10,359 nucleotides of DNA. Origin: Verrucomicrobiota bacterium (GTDB lineage Bacteria > Verrucomicrobiota > Verrucomicrobiia > Opitutales > Seribacteraceae). Each line of letters opens with the position of its first letter. The first letter of the stretch is position 1. Below, piece by piece: positions 7,401-10,359 of the stretch. Position numbers and translations under genes: made by a program. The stretch lies in NCBI GenBank assembly GCA_014382645.1, contig JACNJI010000258.1, positions 1-10,359 on the forward strand. The letters are read 5' to 3'. The notes under the pieces were generated by a model, which did not search any database, was not told the origin of the DNA, and was given only the letters and a program-made list of their open reading frames with translations.

Positions 7401-8250
7401 CGTCTGCCCGCTCGAGCTCGGGATACTCGAATACGTTGACTGAGAAAACCTCCGACCTCTGTCCATCGTACTCGACCTGATAGGCAAATGGCCCATCCAC
7501 GCTCGGGAGGGTGGCCCCGTAGATAGGATCCTCGAGGTTCTTGACCAACATCAGGCGGCGAACCTCGCCATCCCGAGGAGTGACCACAAGGGCGGCCTTG
7601 CCGGGGAAACCCTCGCTGAAATGGGCCAGCACCGCCAGCGGACTACCGCGCTCAACCTCGGCATCGCCCGGATCCACCTTGTCGAGCCGAGCAAGCTTAT
7701 CGCCGACCGGTTTTGCCTCTTCCTTTGCCTGAGCTGCCGACAAACCTGAAAGAGTGGGCTGATCGACTTGGCTGAGGACGATGCAGAATATCATGAGGAA
7801 AACCCATGAACAGGACCGCAGTACACTAAGTTCCTTGGTTGGAACGGTCTTGGCGAAGCCTGTCTCGACAAAGGCGTCTGCCGCCTTGTCGATCACTCGT
7901 TCCTGCAGGAAGTGAAACTTGCCCGTCTTCGGGTCGGGTTTCTGCTCGACGGCCGTGAGGAGCGCGGCATGCAGTTCGGGATGCTTCTCCTCGATGTCAC
8001 GGGCGACTTGCCGGTAGTCCACCTCGGATTGGCGGCGATTGACAAGTAGTGCTCCAATTGTCCCCGTGATCAGGATGAAGACGATCCAGCCCACCGTGTG
8101 GTCGGGCAAGAGGGCTCCGCTTGCGGAAAGCCCGACAACTAGGCAAGCGACCGCCGCCATCAGTCCCCACCAGACGGCCATCATGCGCCACTTCCGCCAA
8201 AGGTATTGCCGTTGAACCACGGGTTTTAGATAAGGTCTCAGTCTTGTCAT
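4438..8250 (-). CDS. DUF4175-like giant membrane coiled-coil protein
   Basis: This encodes 1270 residues. I chose the ATG at 8250 because it forms an ATGA overlap with the preceding stop and has GGAGG seven bases upstream. An in-frame ATG at 8358 would add 36 unlike residues inside the previous gene. Membrane helices lie at about 23-43, 53-71 and 145-161. Between the last two is a short, probably cytoplasmic helical domain (DYRQVARDIEEKHPELHAAL). After helix 3 come Ig-like beta domains (about 195-495) with LSYPAYTGIPERTVE. A coiled coil rich in Glu, Gln, Arg and Lys runs from about 497 to 1010, broken by a Ser/Gln/Lys patch near 640. A disordered Gly/Gln/Pro/Glu region follows (about 1010-1143), then a helical C-terminal domain ending in VPDKFDELVRRYYERLG. 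The layout fits DUF4175-like proteins found beside BatA-type genes. Most of it should lie outside the cytoplasm as a scaffold or sensor. No catalytic motif is seen. Confidence 0.88.
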   Translation of the reverse strand: MTRLRPYLKPVVQRQYLWRKWRMMAVWWGLMAAVACLVVGLSASGALLPDHTVGWIVFILITGTIGALLVNRRQSEVDYRQVARDIEEKHPELHAALLTAVEQKPDPKTGKFHFLQERVIDKAADAFVETGFAKTVPTKELSVLRSCSWVFLMIFCIVLSQVDQPTLSGLSAAQAKEEAKPVGDKLARLDKVDPGDAEVERGSPLAVLAHFSEGFPGKAALVVTPRDGEVRRLMLVKNLEDPIYGATLPSVDGPFAYQVEYDGQRSEVFSVNVFEYPELERADATLSYPAYTGIPERTVEDTRRLSVVEGTRLTYRFHLNKPVAAARLVGENNESVELDAHPEQPLAELPPLILTKTMKWKLELVDAAGRTNKISPRIEVVVYPNKGPKIRIVSPGGDQQVSPLEEITFTAEIEDDFGLLRHGLSYNLDGGAVEEFELGEVASGQLKSLASHLLALEEMKVEAGQLVSWFFWAEDTGPDGKPRRSFSDMFFAEVRPFEEIFRQGQGGESSEEEKEQQQGLSQQVEKLIKLQKQIINATWKLHRRPSGLEQDAPVLVESQYQAFQQTTELLEEAESEKAKDFLQDAADHMEKAVAHLTESTEDVEKLMPALASEQGAYQALLRLLAHEFEVNRSQSKSQSKPQPRSERSQSQLDELDLREQEDRYETESQAQRLQNAEEREQLQVLSRLKELAQRQDDLNKKLKEVENALRAAEDPLTEEDLRRELKHLREEQRRNIADLDELNQRMEKPENRSEMAQERRQVEQTRQEMNKASEQLQKGQLSQAIASGTRAQKDLQEMRDELREKTSNQFAEQMRDMRREARELSQRQQEIGEQLAKVDKGKEKRRSLTDDAPDDKKEIAEQFDQQKEKLEGLLEEVKEVVEKSELSEPLLNRKLHQSFRQAHQDQTEKSLDAASTLLREEEDALRDYSFLRSLEEVMENEPEKQELVDRLREGDFRKASKTLGDRSQRKLDNLRNGIEKAAESVLGNEVEALKFAERELRELEEALQNEKAEATGPQDGQAEPSDSSQEGREPGKEEQVAGKGNPGQGGQPNPESQPEKKGVEGSPQGNPSEQAEGEGEGDQEQARQPGNQPGEQPGQEGQSGQKATNQPGQGGQQPGEGDQQPGEQPGQQAGNQPGQQPGQLSFLEKGFGPNGGGSNPITGGKNREWTDRVRDVEEAVGISEVRERVSQVREDIRKMSREFRRHSKEPEWDLVDADILKPLNEIRRQLAEELAKLKSDKALVPIDRDPVPDKFDELVRRYYERLGKGK
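4822..5030 (-). repeat. Imperfect short tandem repeats encoding a Gln-Pro-Gly-rich linker
   Basis: On the coding strand this stretch repeats short units around CAACCCGG/CAACCGGG, giving many QPGQ, QPGE and NQPG units (about residues 1073-1142 of the 1270-residue protein). The repeats are uneven in length and sequence. It encodes a flexible, probably disordered spacer between the coiled coil and the C-terminal helical domain. Flanking sequence to about 5220 is also low-complexity but less regular. Copy number may vary between strains through slippage; that is inference. Confidence 0.8.
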
Positions 8251-10328
8251 GCCGCTTCCTCCGTTTGGGCCACAAGGGCCGGTCGACGCCAGGTACGTCC
8301 ACCCAGCCAAGTTTCCAATATTGCCAGCAGAATCGCCCCGACGATGAACCAACGCCACATTTCTTGACGTTTCTCGAGTTCCTCGTCCAGCAAGGCTTGC
8401 CGTCGGTTTTGGGAAAGTGCCGCTGGCGCCACGTCTGTCGAGGCAAGGGGGAGCTCCAGCCCTTCGAGTCGCTCCTCGGGGATGGGATCGGTGTGGCTTT
8501 CCGCAGGTGGAAGATTTACCGCAAAGGTGGCGTTTCGAGTGCCCTTGATAGAGTAGAGGCCCGGCTGGTCAGCAAAAAACGCATCGTCCTCCCCGGGCAA
8601 CCGGATGGTGCCTGCGGGACCCTCCACTTCACGGATCGCAGTATTTTCGGGAGGCAGGGTGATGGGACGCCCCACAAGGTTAGCAGCCTTGAACGGGGTG
8701 GAGATTCGCCCCATGTCCATCATGGAGTAAAGCAACGGCACGAACTTGCTGGCAAGGGCGAGCTGACTGTCGGAGGGATGCCACCCACTGGTCAGGACAA
8801 GAAGATGACCACGGCCAACGGGCAAGTCTATGAGAGCCGGCGAATCATCGTCAAAACGAACCGGGACACGGGAACCGGCTAGGCGTCCGGAATCGATTGT
8901 CCGATGCTTCCAAAAATGGATTTTCGTAAAATCGCTGAAGCGAGGCTCGCTGAAGGGCGCCAGCAAAGGGTGCTCGAAATCCAGACGCGTAAGTAAGGCG
9001 TACTCGTTTACCTTGGCCTCGGTCACCGGCACAGGATCTGATGCCGCAAGGGCGGCCAAGGTGGGAGCGAGACCGTCGTCCTTCAACACCAACAGCACGG
9101 GATGACCGGACTCGCAGAAGGAACGGGCTTCCTCGATCACGGGTTCCGGCAAAGCCTCGGTCACGATGAGCAGACGATCATCGGGATGAATCAATTTACC
9201 CGCCAAGGCATCGGGGGCATGGGCAAGCACCTCGACGTGCTGCAGGCGCGTATTGGAGAAAGCCCGCTCAAGGTAGAAACGCATGTGCTCGACGTCATCG
9301 GGCTTCTCGTTGCCGACATAGTGAATGCGGATGGGCTCGGGCGTTTCCGGGACGATAAAAAGTTGATTATCGAAGGATTCGCCGTCACCGAGCAGGGCAA
9401 GACGCCAGTCCTCGCCGAAGGGTCGGCGCGGAGCCTTCACCGAGCGACTTTGGCCGGCAGGTAGGTACAGGTGGGTGACTCCGGTCTCGTTGGAATCGTC
9501 CGGCTTGACCCAAGCCAAGCTAAATTTCTCCTGCGTGGCATCCTCGCTGTTCACGACACGAACGTGCAGGGGCGCATCACCGTCGTCCGATTCCCGGGCG
9601 GGAGCGAGGTGAAGACCCGCGTTGCCGGCAATGTCCGGTGACAACCGTTCCATGGTGAGCTCCATACCCTCTGACCATTCGTGACCTTGCAGGCCATCCA
9701 GTCGACTCCCTCCCTGCCGATCGCTCAGAACTACGATCCGCTTCCGAGCCGCGGAATCGGTTTCATCGAGTAACTCGGCCGCCGTGAGGATGGCGTTGCC
9801 CAAGTGCGTGCCACCCCATCCGGGCTGGAGTTTACCCAAGGTTTCCCGAGCGACGGCCGGTCGTTTTTCCTCGGGCAGATCGTTCCATTGATCGAAGCGT
9901 AGCAAGGCCTTTGTCTCATCGCCGAAAGCCAAGATGGCGAGACTGCCATCCGATTTCGTTTTCTCGATCACGATCTCGGCCTTGGCCATAGCCTTGTCCC
10001 AAAGCCCGGCTCGCTGCATGCTTGCACTGACGTCGACTAACAGGACAGTCCGCCGGCTGGCATTGGGATTTTGGTCGGGACTAACTAGTTCCTTGAAGAA
10101 TGGTCTGGCGAAAGAGAAGGCCAATAAAGCCAGCAGAGCGCAGCGGGCCAACAGGAGGAGGATGTCATCGAGCCGACTCTTGCGGGTTAACCGGGGCGGT
10201 TCGGGACGGAGAAACATGAGCGAACTGAAGGTGAGGCGTTCGCGCGTAGTACGCCTTATGAGGTGAGAGAGGAGGGGGCCCGCGCGGGCGAGACCGCCCA
10301 GGGGGAACAATGGCGGGAGAAAGCGCAT
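8247..10328 (-). CDS. BatA-like membrane VWA protein with intact MIDAS
   Basis: This encodes 693 residues. The N-terminus is a BatA (aerotolerance regulator N-terminal) domain: a hydrophobic start (MRFLPPLFPLGGLARAGPLL), then LIRRTTRERLTFSSLMFL and PPRLTRKSRLDD, and a membrane helix at about 55-76 ending FSFARPF. A VWA domain follows (about 92-235) with a full metal site: DVSAS (99-103), Thr174 in GGTHLG and Asp203 in LSDRQ. A middle beta-rich part and an alpha/beta part resembling the amidotransferase-like domains of related proteins (about 330-580) come next, with a final membrane helix at about 660-676. The VWA domain should face outside the cytoplasm and bind a partner through a divalent cation. 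The ATG at 10328 fits the usual start of the family, but the frame stays open to the window edge 31 bases upstream, so a longer form cannot be excluded. The stop overlaps the next gene by four bases (ATGA), suggesting translational coupling. MoxR and DUF58 genes are often upstream in such operons. Confidence 0.9.
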   Translation of the reverse strand: MRFLPPLFPLGGLARAGPLLSHLIRRTTRERLTFSSLMFLRPEPPRLTRKSRLDDILLLLARCALLALLAFSFARPFFKELVSPDQNPNASRRTVLLVDVSASMQRAGLWDKAMAKAEIVIEKTKSDGSLAILAFGDETKALLRFDQWNDLPEEKRPAVARETLGKLQPGWGGTHLGNAILTAAELLDETDSAARKRIVVLSDRQGGSRLDGLQGHEWSEGMELTMERLSPDIAGNAGLHLAPARESDDGDAPLHVRVVNSEDATQEKFSLAWVKPDDSNETGVTHLYLPAGQSRSVKAPRRPFGEDWRLALLGDGESFDNQLFIVPETPEPIRIHYVGNEKPDDVEHMRFYLERAFSNTRLQHVEVLAHAPDALAGKLIHPDDRLLIVTEALPEPVIEEARSFCESGHPVLLVLKDDGLAPTLAALAASDPVPVTEAKVNEYALLTRLDFEHPLLAPFSEPRFSDFTKIHFWKHRTIDSGRLAGSRVPVRFDDDSPALIDLPVGRGHLLVLTSGWHPSDSQLALASKFVPLLYSMMDMGRISTPFKAANLVGRPITLPPENTAIREVEGPAGTIRLPGEDDAFFADQPGLYSIKGTRNATFAVNLPPAESHTDPIPEERLEGLELPLASTDVAPAALSQNRRQALLDEELEKRQEMWRWFIVGAILLAILETWLGGRTWRRPALVAQTEEAA
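8258..8262 (-). promoter_or_regulatory. Shine-Dalgarno sequence deciding the start of the DUF4175-like gene
   Basis: On the minus strand GGAGG stands seven bases before the ATG at 8250, within the last codons of the BatA-like gene. It is the only strong ribosome binding site seen among the five visible start codons and supports 8250 over the in-frame ATG at 8358. Confidence 0.8.
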
Positions 10329-10359
10329 CGGTCCGCCTGGGCGCGGACGCCCGTGCCCC

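Noticed and set aside
5902..7443. Plus-strand open frame of 513 codons, very rich in Leu
   Set aside because: It lies fully antisense to the coiled-coil part of the DUF4175-like gene. The Leu, Phe and Gln richness is what the complement of Glu, Lys and Gln codons gives, and it has no domain-like pattern.
8251..8358. 36-residue N-terminal extension of the DUF4175-like protein
   Set aside because: The extension lies inside the end of the BatA-like gene, has no ribosome binding site of note, and the ATG at 8250 has GGAGG seven bases upstream.
8121..8882. Plus-strand open frame of 253 codons across the junction of the two largest upstream genes
   Set aside because: It overlaps the ATGA junction and strongly supported minus-strand domains, and its translation shows no recognisable fold or start signal.

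Overview
The window looks like chromosomal DNA from a member of the Planctomycetota-Verrucomicrobiota group, most likely a verrucomicrobium. This rests on remembered family patterns: a BatA-like von Willebrand A (VWA) protein beginning with the motifs LIRR, FSSLMFL and PPRLT, a very long DUF4175-like coiled-coil membrane protein, a VWA/glutamine-amidotransferase-like membrane protein, and a secreted caspase-like peptidase with EF-hand-type loops. No RNA gene or taxonomic marker is present, so the assignment is an inference.

Layout. Positions 1-1069 carry two plus-strand genes. The first is the 3' end of a protein with a C-terminal membrane anchor, possibly DUF445. The second is a 214-residue YwqK/MORN-variant repeat protein. 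This part is visibly more AT-rich than the rest. After a 61-base convergent gap (1070-1130), everything to the right edge is one minus-strand operon, read from right to left: a BatA-like VWA protein (10328-8247), a 1270-residue DUF4175-like protein (8250-4438), a 774-residue VWA/GATase-like protein (4402-2078), and a caspase-like peptidase (2078-1131). Two junctions overlap: ATGA at 8250-8247 and TGATG at 2080-2076. The third junction has a 35-base spacer. The operon promoter and any upstream partners lie beyond the right edge; operons of this type usually also hold a MoxR AAA+ ATPase and a DUF58 protein.

How the genes may work together. All four operon products have membrane segments or a signal peptide, and their large domains are predicted to lie outside the cytoplasm. 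The first VWA domain keeps a complete metal site (MIDAS), while the second has a degenerate one. The 1270-residue protein provides Ig-like domains, about 500 residues of coiled coil and a flexible Gln/Pro/Gly spacer. The last gene keeps the His/Cys dyad of clan CD peptidases and two calcium-loop-like motifs. The simplest reading is an envelope-located complex in which a metal-dependent VWA scaffold is linked to a possibly calcium-responsive protease. The individual families are known, but the joint function is, as far as I know, not established.

No RNA genes, CRISPR array, insertion sequence, attachment site or convincing terminator was found. No gene-free stretch exceeds 61 bases between genes.
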